Positions 1 through 9,060 of a DNA stretch of 64,000 nucleotides are shown here, one piece after another. The DNA lies in contig OX422207.1 in NCBI GenBank assembly GCA_949130495.1, forward strand, positions 834,804,073 to 834,868,072, written 5' to 3'. Under the pieces are notes generated by a model. It saw only the letters and a list, made by a program, of their open reading frames with translations. It did not search any database and was not told the DNA's origin. Each line of letters begins with the position of its first letter. Position 1 is the stretch's first letter. Origin of the DNA: Sambucus nigra. Its lineage: Eukaryota > Streptophyta > Magnoliopsida > Dipsacales > Adoxaceae. The translations under genes and the position numbers were made by a program.

Positions 1-864
1 TAGTTTCCTCAAAAACTTCAAAATCTATTCGATTCTACAAGGGAAGCTAAGGTACATTCGTCGAACCCTTACTAAGTATCTTCAAATCTATTAGTTTGGT
101 TTGTTCATTATATGGGTCATATTGATTCATTCCTCTAGATTAATTACATTTAATGCATCAAGTGATTTCTTCTTAAGTCTTGACTCTTAATTTTTTTTCT
201 CATCTAGCACTGTCAAAGGGATATTGTTCGAAGCATTGAATCTTATATTTCAACAAGCAACAAGTAAAGGGATATAGGTAGTAATCCGTCCTGTCTATTA
301 ATGTTGCTTTACTAATGCTGAGATGAATTTTTTTTTTAAACTTTTTATGCTATTGAAGTCCATTACTCTATATGCAAGTCAGAAAATCTATGATAAAGTT
401 GGACAGAACTTAGTTCATAATTATGTTGTTGGTTAATTATCAAAGTGGCTTCTTTCTGATTTGAGATTTGAAAAATATGATAATTGCAAAAGTTGAAATA
501 AATTGGGCAGGGCATGGGAGAGGTTTCTGGTTGTTCTGGTGGTGTAAACTTCTTGGGTGCCCCCCTTTGAATTTGGGTTTCTTGATAAACCAAAAGGCCC
601 ACTCTCCATCACATGTGCTAAGCTTATTTGTGTGAGTATAAATATGTGATAGTTCTCACTGAGGCTCTACTTCAAGTGCTTATTGGGTTCTAGTTTTTGT
701 ACTTTTCTGGAATTCGAGATTCATAAGTTCACATTATAAGTCAAATATAAACAGAAACTTCCAATGTGAAATTACAAACTTATGATTCCAGGAAAGTACA
801 TACTCAACCGAATTAATGTAAATTTTCAATGCACCATCTTGTTTGAGTTTGGATGAATTTATAG
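1..864. other. AT-rich non-coding stretch left of the channel pseudogene
   Basis: I see no coding exon here. The stretch is AT-rich with poly-T runs, as expected of plant intron or intergenic DNA. It ends in an acceptor-like TATAG directly before the first recognisable exon of the channel pseudogene, so at least its right part was probably an intron of that gene. A short open frame on the minus strand (363-602) has no recognisable motif. Confidence 0.5.
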
Positions 865-2077
865 GTCACTCTTTTTGGAATTCATTAGGCTCGGTGCTTC
901 TATTATTTACTTGCTGCTCATTATCATGACCCAGCAAAAACTTGTATTGGGCCAAATAGGCTTGACTTCCTCGAACAGAGCTTGTGGATTCATTACCTGA
1001 CCTTAATTTATCGATCAATCACTACTCTAATCACTGTTGGGTATGGTAATTTGCATGCTCAAAACATAAGGGAGATGACCTTTGATATATTCTACATGCT
1101 CTTCAATCTTGGGTTAATTTCATATTTGATAGGAAATATGACCAACTTAGTTCTCCATGGTACCAGTAGAACTAGAAAATTTGTGAGTATGGTTCTAACA
1201 AGAGTAACCGTAGAATGCTTGCCCACTTATGCCTGAAAGCTACCTCGAGTTTTTCATAGAGTAATTGGTTGCATGTCCGACTATAAGATCAAATGCTTGC
1301 CCACTTGTGCCTGAAGTTCAGAACAGATTCTGAGGGGTTGTAGAATCAAGCGACTCTTGATTCCCTTCCAAAAGCAATATGTTCAAGAGTTTTAAATTTT
1401 TTTTATTTTCTTTTAGATAGGGAACACTTGTTTTGTGGGGTTTCCAATTATTTGCTTTTATAGTTGGTAATTCACCAATATGTTCTAGAGTTTAAATTTT
1501 TTTTTTATTTTCTTTTAGATATGGTAAGCGACTCTTGCTTACCATTGTTTTTCTTTTTTCTTTTTAAATTTAGGATGTTGTTTAGTATTAGTATTAAATT
1601 ACTTTGTAGATTTTGGAAATGAAATCTGAACATTTTTCTCCTAAAGAAGACATCATTTTGAAAAATGAAGCACGCACAAATTTCTACATACTTGTTATAG
1701 GAGAAGTGGTGAGTTTGAAATTCCTAATTCAATTGAATGGTATGAATTATAGAATTGAAAAATGTCAATTTCTTTTGCCAAATGATGGCCTTTAATGTTT
1801 AAATTTCTTTTTAGTATCTTCTTGTTCTAGAAAATAGAATTGAACAGACTAGTCTGATTGATGTTATAATACTTAGAAATGCAGTTTGTACATAGGACAA
1901 ATATATTTAAGGATGATTGAAATTGTGATAAATGATTACATGTTGTTGGAGAAGCTAAAGCTGGCGAGTTGTGCGGTGAGATTAGGGTAATCTGTTATAG
2001 GCCTCAAATCTTCATGATAAGGACTAAAAGATTAAGCAAACTTCTACGACTGAACTGTACCACATTATTTGAAGTTA
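865..2077 (+). pseudogene. AKT1-like Shaker potassium channel, broken exon series
   Basis: Four exon-like blocks translate to parts of a plant inward-rectifying K+ channel of the AKT1 group. Block 865-1182 runs from the end of S5 through the pore (TTLITVGYGNLH; the usual filter motif is GYGDLH) into S6 (YLIGNMTNLV) and stops at a GTGAGT donor. Block 1268-1360 matches the C-linker (DQMLAHLCLK, RTDSEGL). Block 1610-1708 matches the start of the cyclic-nucleotide-binding fold (PKEDIIL, FYILV) and ends at GTGAGT. Block 1945-2075 matches its second half (GEAKAGEL, CYRPQIF, RTKRLSKLLRLN). It is dead: TAG at 886-888 replaces a residue after VTLFGIH, and block 2 has stops where Gln is expected before DQM and after EGL. 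An intact protein would be a plasma-membrane channel for K+ uptake. The N-terminal part and the ankyrin and KHA regions are absent, and the Tekay element lies directly downstream. Confidence 0.85.
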
Positions 2078-2280
2078 GTGGTGATTGGGTTTATCCTATA
2101 GTTTAAGAGAAGGGCTTTTTTTTTAGTGTTGCAAATAGATCTCTACACTTTTTTAATTTTTCTTTACTTTCCACCCAACATATACTTCCTAGTTCCTGTC
2201 TTCAACTACGACAATACACACATTTATCTTATAAAACTCTCAAGCCCTTTAGTTTGTTATCTGTGATTAATTAGAACCTA

Positions 2281-2285
2281 AAACT
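2281..2285. repeat. Left target-site duplication AAACT of the Tekay element
   Basis: AAACT immediately precedes the LTR start at 2286 and recurs at 12138-12142 directly after the 3' LTR. A 5-bp duplication is what a Ty3/gypsy integrase makes. It shows that both outer LTR edges belong to a single insertion. Confidence 0.93.
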
Positions 2286-4193
2286 TGTAATACCCCGTAT
2301 TTTTATGCTATATTAATTTGGGGATTTATTAAATTTAATGTGAGAGAATTATTTTAATAAAAATCCAAAAATTAATTATGTTATAATTATTAACGTGACG
2401 AGAGTTAGTAATTATGGAAAATTTGTTGAATATTACTAATGAGCAAAGTAATATATTATATTGGTTATATTGAATTTCATGAGTGAGTTAAATGACAATT
2501 TCGAAAATTTAAGTCGGGACGTGCTCGTGTCGCGTCGGGACTAAATTTTGATAAATAAAAAGTGAATATTTTATAAGTTGTCTGTATGGTCGTTTTGAGT
2601 GTGCCAACGCGTCCGGAAGGGTCGAGATAGTCAGAAAAGTGTATCCGGGGGTGTAGTTTGGGTCTCGGGGCGTTTTTAGGCCTAACTAGTAACCCGGGAG
2701 GGCAATTTGGTCATTTTACATTTTTGGGTAATTAAACCCACGAAAATCAGAGGGGCTATATCTGATATTGAGGTTGTCACCTAGGTTAGAATTCCCAAAA
2801 CCTAGAACGGCCATTGGAGAAGAGAGGAGAAAGCTCTCAAGCAAATTCAAGTCCCAAAACTCAACGGTTTGCACCGCCGCCGCCACCACCAACGCGTAGA
2901 TCGCGAGAAGGGGAACGCAACCACACCAAAATCAGCCGCAATCCAGACTTCCGAAAATCCCAGGCAAGTGTTTATATTGCTATTTTCGTTGGTGCAATTT
3001 CCATATTAGTTTAGGAATGATTAGGGATGAAATATATGGAAGAAAACCCAAATTTTGATAGGAATTTGCATGTAGTAAAGACTTAAACCTTATTCTGGAA
3101 GTCTCTTGTGATGTAGAAAGATAACCCACGAAATTTGGTTGTAATTAAGAAAGAAATTCTGGGGTAAAACAGATTAGAACCATGATTTAGAGATTTTAGG
3201 GTTCTTGAAGTTGTGTATAAATTTTGGGTTGATAATTCATGTTTAAATGATAGAAACACACATGCCTTACGTTAAAAACATCTGGTACACTGTTATAATG
3301 TTAGTAGTAGAATTTTTGGGACGTTTGGATTTGGAAAATATGGATTTGGATGAAGAAAAGTGGTAGAACTCGTAACTGCAATTCTGCAGAAATCGAAATA
3401 CCTGCTTGATCGATCGATCGAGCCTAGAGCTTCGATCGATCGAAGGCTCGATCGATAGAGTCCCAAACCTCTATCGATCGACCCCTCCTGGAAGACTCAC
3501 CTGTGACACCCCGCCTAATTAAATACCGGGCGATCAGTCCTTTATTAAATTAAATCAAGGTAAACAGTTGGTTCATTCTCAGCATCACTGTCGATAAAAA
3601 TAAATTTTCCAATTAACACCCTAAATAAATAATTTAAGTGTCAAAACCATTTTCATACATACTTTCCAAATTTTATTTAAGGAAAAATCATTTAATTTAT
3701 TAACAACATTCAATAAGTAAGAATCACACCACATTAAATTCTGCAACATAGTCCAATTAATTTAATACATTCGTCAATCGAATGTCAACATACGAAATCT
3801 AAAGTCACAAATCCAAACTGAATAAATCCCATAGTAACAATACTGGAAATAACTTAAATACAAATGTCCAATAACAACGGAATAATAGAAAGAGCTACAC
3901 ATGATCAACTAGATGAAAGTACTAAGAGTGGATCCGAATGAACGAAGTCGTCTAATCAATAGACCTGCAACTCCCACCAAAGCTGCAGCGCGTTCCTTCC
4001 AAGAGAACCTAAGCAAGACGCCCCTGTGGCTGGGCACATGAAAATGGCTTTGACACTTAGCTTATTTATTTAGGGTGTTAAATTGGAAAATTTATTTTTA
4101 TCGACAGTGATGCTGAGAATGAACCAACTGTTTACCTTGATTTAATTTAATAAAGAAGTGATCGGCCGGTATTTAATTAGGCGGGGTGTCACA
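2286..4193 (+). repeat. 5' LTR of the Tekay element, internally rearranged (1908 bp)
   Basis: Bases 2286-3500 align directly with 9061-10232 of the 3' LTR. The equivalent of about 10233-11601 is then missing. It is replaced by an inverted copy of the LTR 3' end (3502-4037), followed by a direct copy of the last 156 bases (4038-4193 = 11982-12137). The LTR still starts with TG, ends with CA and is followed by an intact primer-binding site. The missing part includes the TATA-like tracts seen in the 3' LTR, so this LTR has probably lost its promoter. Confidence 0.9.
3502..4037 (-). repeat. Inverted copy of the LTR 3' end inside the 5' LTR
   Basis: Read on the minus strand, these 536 bases match about 11602-12137, the last 536 bases of the intact 3' LTR. 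They start exactly at the LTR terminus (TGTGACACCCCGCC on the plus strand is the complement of the LTR end). The preceding CACC fits the complement of the bases that follow the LTR in the leader. With the direct copy at 4038-4193 it forms an inverted repeat with two 156-bp arms (3502-3657 and 4038-4193) and a spacer of about 380 bases. Confidence 0.9.
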
Positions 4194-4195
4194 GG

Positions 4196-4207
4196 TGGTA
4201 TCAGAGC
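4196..4207 (+). other. Primer-binding site (initiator tRNA-Met type)
   Basis: TGGTATCAGAGC lies two bases after the 5' LTR end. It is the usual plant retrotransposon site complementary to the 3' end of initiator tRNA-Met, which primes minus-strand DNA synthesis. Confidence 0.92.
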
Positions 4208-4377
4208 ATCAGGTTCTAGTGTCCATAGGATCTGTACGGCTTATTTCGCTTTCAGCTTAACGTTGTTGCTATAGAGTCCTATTTTTAGGATTGTTGTATT
4301 CTTACTTTTACGTTTAAGTCTTCAGCTATTTGAGATTTGATAATAACTGTAGATTAATAAACTTGTTCACGTTTCAG

Positions 4378-5670
4378 ATGCCTCCGAGACGTTCTCCGAA
4401 AGATAGGCGTGCCCAGGCCGAGCAGCCAGCAGTTCCGGCACAAGGCACAATGAATGCAAATGAAGTAGCCGCCATTGTTGCTCAGGCGGTGAATATCGCA
4501 CTAGCGGTAACTCAGCAGGCTCCACCCCAGGTTCAGGCAGTGGCGCCAGTACCAGCACAGCTTCCATCTGCATTGGAGAGGGTTCGGGATGCTTTTCAGA
4601 AAGCGCATCACCCTGAGTTCTCTGGTAGCTCCGATATTGTCACAGTTAGCCAATGGAAGAAAGACATCCAGCGGCACCTCCGTATGTATGAGTGCACTGA
4701 CGTGCAAAAGCAGTTATAGGCTTCTTTTAAGCTGGTGGGAGCCACTTTGAAGTGGTGGGAGTCCACTACCACATTGGAGGAGAGGGACACGATCCCTATT
4801 CAGTTGTTCTGGGAGCGGTTTGACCGCAAATATTTTCCACCCGCCGTGCAGACTGAGATGGGGCGGAAATTACTGAACCTGAAGCAGGAGAGTCTTACCG
4901 TAGCGGAGTATGAGGAGGAGTTCACGAGACTTCTCACCATTGTGCCAGATGAGGCACCTACTGAGAGCAAGAAGATTATGCTGTTTGTCGACGGGTTAGC
5001 TTGGAGGATCCGTCAGCACCTTATTGGGAATCTATCCCTGAGTACGTTCACTGATGTACTCAATGCCGCGTTGCTACATTGCCAGGATCACCGCTTCCAT
5101 CTGCAGGGAAGCAAGAGAGCAGGAGAGTCCAGCCAGCAAGGCAGGACCGGGGGTAATAGTGCCAGTGGGGCACCATCTCATAGACAGACTCGTCAGCACG
5201 AGCAGAGTTCCCATAAGGGGGACCCTGCTAAGCGATTCCGTTCAGGTGATTCTAGGCATGGATATGGGGGCTATAGGCAGGGCCAGCCTAATCATCAGGG
5301 CCAGCAGGGCCAACACCGACAGCAGGGACAGCAGCAGGGACAGCAGCGTACTAATCAGAGACAACAGGGCCAGTGGCGAGGAGGTAACGACCAGCAGGGC
5401 CATGGTCAGCAGGGACAGAAGGGAGGCAACTTCAAGGGCCGATGTTTTGGGTGTGATAAACACGACCATAGGCGCCAGGATTGTTCGGAGGGAGATAGGG
5501 CCCCACAGCAGCAGGGTGCCCGTAATGAGCCACAGAGACCACTTTTTCCGGCAGCACTCCCAGCTCCAGCCCAGGTGCCAGCCCTACCAGCCGTTCCAGC
5601 AGCTCCAGTGCAGCAGGGGCAATTACAGTATGGACGTGTCTATAACATCCACCAGGCAGCAGCTCCATAG
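4378..5670 (+). pseudogene. gag: Tekay gag, with premature stop
   Basis: The likely start is the ATG at 4378 (MPPRRSPKDRR). A TAG at 4717-4719 interrupts the frame, which then continues in the same frame to a TAG at 5668-5670. The middle part matches the retrotransposon gag core (WWESTTTLEERD, FWERFDRKYFPPAV, YEEEFTRLL). A long Gln/Gly/Arg-rich stretch (about 5230-5430) precedes a zinc knuckle CFGCDKHDHRRQDC, spaced C-x2-C-x4-H-x4-C, encoded near 5446-5487. Gag forms the cytoplasmic particle and binds the RNA genome. The end is Pro/Ala/Gln-rich. In Tekay elements gag and pol are usually one reading frame, so the stop at 5668 is probably also a lesion. Confidence 0.9.
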
Positions 5671-8600
5671 GCACCACCCGCGATTAAGGGTATGTTTCCT
5701 ATCCATGGTACTATGGGTCGGGTTTTTTTTATACTGGGGCGACGCACTGTTTTATAGCTACGCATTTTGCGAAGTCCTTAGGGTTGTTAGCCACAGCAGA
5801 GAGCACAGTGACGTGTGTAGACTCACCACTGGGGAGTGGGTCCCTTATTTTCTTTATATGACGGGGAGTGGGGGTAGAGATTGGTAGCTTGGTATTACCT
5901 GCAGACATGTTAATTTTAGACATGCACGAGCATGATGTGATTATTGGTATGGATTGGCTCGCAGCTTATAGAGCCATGATTGATTTCTTCGGTGGGAGCA
6001 TTGTTTTTGCCATTCCGGGGCAAGAGATGTTTGTAGTGGCGATGCCTCGCCCAGAGGGAGGTTCGACCGCTCATTTGTATTACATAAAGGAGGATACCTC
6101 TAAGGAGGTTGTGATTCCCTTGGATTCGATCCCAGTTGTCAGGGAGTATTCTGATGTGTTTCAAAGAGATACCAGGCCTACCCCCAGTCGAGAGATAGAC
6201 TTTGTTATAGATTTATTACCAGATACGAGACCTATAGCACGCGCACCGTACCGTATGGCTCCGGCAGAGATGCGAGAGCTACGAGATCAGATAGAGCAGC
6301 TGTTAGGTCAGAGTTTCATTCGTAAGAGTACCTCACCTTGGGACGCTCCAGTCTTGTTTGTGAAGAAGAGAGATGGTTCACTGAGATTGTGTGTGGACTA
6401 CCGGGAGCTGAACAAGGTCACGATACGGAATAAGTATCCGTTGCCTCGAATCGATGATCTGTTCGACCAGTTGAGGGGAGCAACTTTCTTTTCGAAGATA
6501 AATCTGAGGTCGGGGTAGCATCAGTTACGTATTAGAGAGAAGGATGTTTCAAAGACTGCCTTCTTGACGAGATATGGGTCCTATGAGTTTAGGGTGATGC
6601 CGTTCGGACTCACAAATGCTCCAGCCGTTTTCATGGACTTGATGAACCGAGTATTCAGAGAGTTCTTGGATCAGTCTGTCATCGTCTTCATAGATGACAT
6701 CTTGATATATTCACACTCCGAGGAGGAGCATGCCGAGCACTTGAGGCAGGTTCTTCAGACTCTATGAGAGCATCAGTTGTATGCTAAGTACGAGAAGTGT
6801 GGATTCTGGTTGCGAGAGGTACAGTTCTTGGGGCATGTTGTTTCTGAGCAGGGGATAGCAGTTGACCCGAGTAAAGTATCAACGGTGAGGGAGTGGGGAC
6901 AACCCACGACACCGACGGAAGTGCGTAGTTTCTTGGGATTAGCCGGATACTACAGGAGATTCATTTGGGGATTCTCTAAAATAGCGGGTCCATTGACCAA
7001 TCTGACTCACAAGGGGGTACCATATGTTTGGGATGACGCTTGTCAGTTGGCTTTCGACGAGCTGAAAGATAAGCTTACTTCAGCGCCAGTCCTTGCTTTA
7101 CCGAAGCCGGGTGCGGAGTACCTGGTTTACACCGATGCCTCTTTACGGGGACTTGGGGGAGTACTTCAGCAGGAGGAGAAGGCTATAGATTTTGCCTCCC
7201 GCAAGCTTAAGCCGCATGAGAAGAATTACCCCACCCACGACCTGGAGTTAGCAGCGGTCGTCTTTGCATTGAGGATATGGAGACACTATTTATTGGGAGA
7301 GAAATTCCGTTTGTTCACAGACCACAAGCCATTGCAGTACCTATTCACTCAGCGAGAGCTGAATATGCGTCAGCGCAGATGGTTAGAGTTTGTGAAGGAC
7401 TACCAGTTCGATATACAGTATCATCCAGGAAAGGCCAACGTAGTTGCTGATGCGTTGAGTCGTAGACCGGTAGACGAGGTAGCGGATGTCTGGAAAGCAA
7501 AGTGGAAGGAGTTAGGCCACCAGGACGCAGTAGCCCATTCCTTCATATCTGTTATGACAATCACACCCGAGATTGTTATGAGGATAATACAGGCCCAGAC
7601 CATAGACTCATTTTGCCAGGAGCAGATTGTACGACTTTTAGCCGAGGGTGCTGAGTCTTATTCTGTTAGTTCTGATGGGGGTTTGAGGTTTAATGGGAGA
7701 TTAGTGGTTCCAGAAGGAGCAGAATTACGTCATGCAGTGATGACCCAGTCTCACGGGTCCCGATTTGTAGTACATCCTGGGGGAGATAAGATGTACCAGG
7801 ATATGAGGAGGCAATACTGGTGGAGTGGGATGAAGAAGGACATTATTGAGTTCGTGTCCAAGTGTTCTACCTGCCAGCTGGTGAAGGTGGACCATCAGAA
7901 ACCGTCAGGATTGCTTCAGCCATTGGAAGTACCCGCATGGAAGTGGGAGAGTATTTCCATGGATTTTATTACAGGGTTGCCTACATCACAGCGGGGCCAC
8001 GATTCTATCTGGGTGATAGTAGACCGTTTGACCAAGGTGGCTCATTTTCTGCCGGTGCGGGCAGACTATACCACGGGTCAGTATGCTCAGTTGTTCATTG
8101 CTGAGGTTGTCAGATTACATGGGGTGCCCCTGAATATTGTGTCACATAGAGACAAGATTTTCGTGTCACGTTTTTGGGAAAGCTTTCAGGAGGCTATGGG
8201 TACTGAGTTGAGGTTGAGTTCAGCTTATCACCCACAGACAGATGGACAGACAGAGCGTACTAATCAGATGTTAGAGGATATGTTACGTATGTGTGTTCTG
8301 GATTTTGGAGGAGGTTGGGAGCCACATCTTCCACTGGTAGAGTTTGCTTATAATAACTCTTATCAGTTTACGATTGGTATGGCTCCATTTGAGGCTTTGT
8401 ATGGCAGGCCTTGTCGTTCCCCGGCTTGTTGGCTCGAAGTGGGGGATAACAAGTTGCTAGGACCAGAGGTGATTCAGGAGACCTCCGATAGGATTGAGAT
8501 GATCAGGAGTCGCATTCGGATAGCCCAGGACAGGCAGAAGAGCTACGCCGATGCGAAATGGTTCTTTCGGGAGTTTAGTGTGGGGGACCAAGTGTTATTG

Positions 8601-8774
8601 CGTGTATCTCCTATGAAGGGAGTGATGAGGTTCGGGAAGAAGAGGAAGTTGGCTCTGAGGTACGTGGGACCATTTCCCATCATTGAGAGGATTGGGCCAA
8701 TTGCATACAGATTGGGACTGCCAGAACATTTACATCGCATCCACGATGTATTCCACATCTCGTCGTTGAGATGA
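5671..8774 (+). pseudogene. pol: Tekay pol: protease, reverse transcriptase, RNase H, integrase
   Basis: The protease motif TGATH (from 5733) is in a different frame from gag; the shift falls in the T8 run near 5723-5730. From there one frame continues with stops at 5859-5861 (TGA), 6516-6518 (TAG, at the Tyr of LRSGYHQ), 6765-6767 (TGA, usually Arg) and 8772-8774 (TGA). Reverse transcriptase shows [22 protein letters not shown] and the catalytic FIDD (6687-6698). RNase H shows [11 protein letters not shown]. Integrase has the HHCC finger (CSTCQLVK), Asp in MDFITGLP (7962-7964) and Glu in QTERTNQ (8253-8255). The second catalytic Asp is His in SHRDK (8145-8147). The product would copy and insert the element; this copy cannot. 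Confidence 0.93.
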
Positions 8775-9050
8775 TATCTTCGGGATGATATGGCCCATAC
8801 TCACATTGCGATAGATGAGATCGACTTACAGCCTGATAGCTCTTACGAGGAGATACCGGTGGCTATCCTAGACTATAGTGAGAGGAGATTGAGGTCGAAG
8901 ATAGTTCCACTTGTGCGGGTCCAGTGGGAGCATCATAATGTGGAGGAATCCACTTGGGAGCGCGAGGCAGATATGCGCGAAAGATATCTAGAGTTGTTTT
9001 TACCAGGTATGCCTTATTTTTCAAATTTCGGGACGAAATTCCGTTATTAG
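8775..9050 (+). pseudogene. Chromodomain-like C-terminus of Tekay integrase
   Basis: This follows the TGA at 8772 in the same frame and ends with TAG at 9048-9050. It has the features of the chromovirus C-terminal domain: EEIPVAILDYSERRLRSK, then VRVQWEHHNVEESTWERE and ERYLELF, where aromatic Tyr, Trp and Trp positions would line a histone-tail pocket. In chromoviruses this domain tethers integrase to chromatin and biases insertion sites. Confidence 0.87.
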
Positions 9051-9060
9051 GGGGGAAGTA
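9049..9060 (+). other. Polypurine tract before the 3' LTR
   Basis: AGGGGGGAAGTA directly precedes the LTR start TGTAATACC. It is the RNase H-resistant primer site for plus-strand synthesis. The preceding AATTTCGGGACGAAATTCC is usual for plant chromoviruses. Confidence 0.9.

Noticed and set aside
2814..3014. Small proline-containing protein within the 5' LTR
   Set aside because: The same sequence occurs in the 3' LTR (9592 onward) with differing repeat length and a changed frame; it is LTR DNA.
3502..4193. Foldback transposon inserted into the LTR
   Set aside because: Both arms are LTR sequence of this same family and no independent TSD surrounds them; a rearranged LTR is simpler.
5242..5469. 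Leucine/serine-rich frame on the minus strand
   Set aside because: It is the antisense of the CAG-rich, Gln-rich part of Tekay gag.
5054..5887. 277-codon plus-strand frame overlapping gag
   Set aside because: Most of it is a shadow frame of the repetitive gag; only its last part overlaps the shifted protease region, in a different frame from the true TGATH words.
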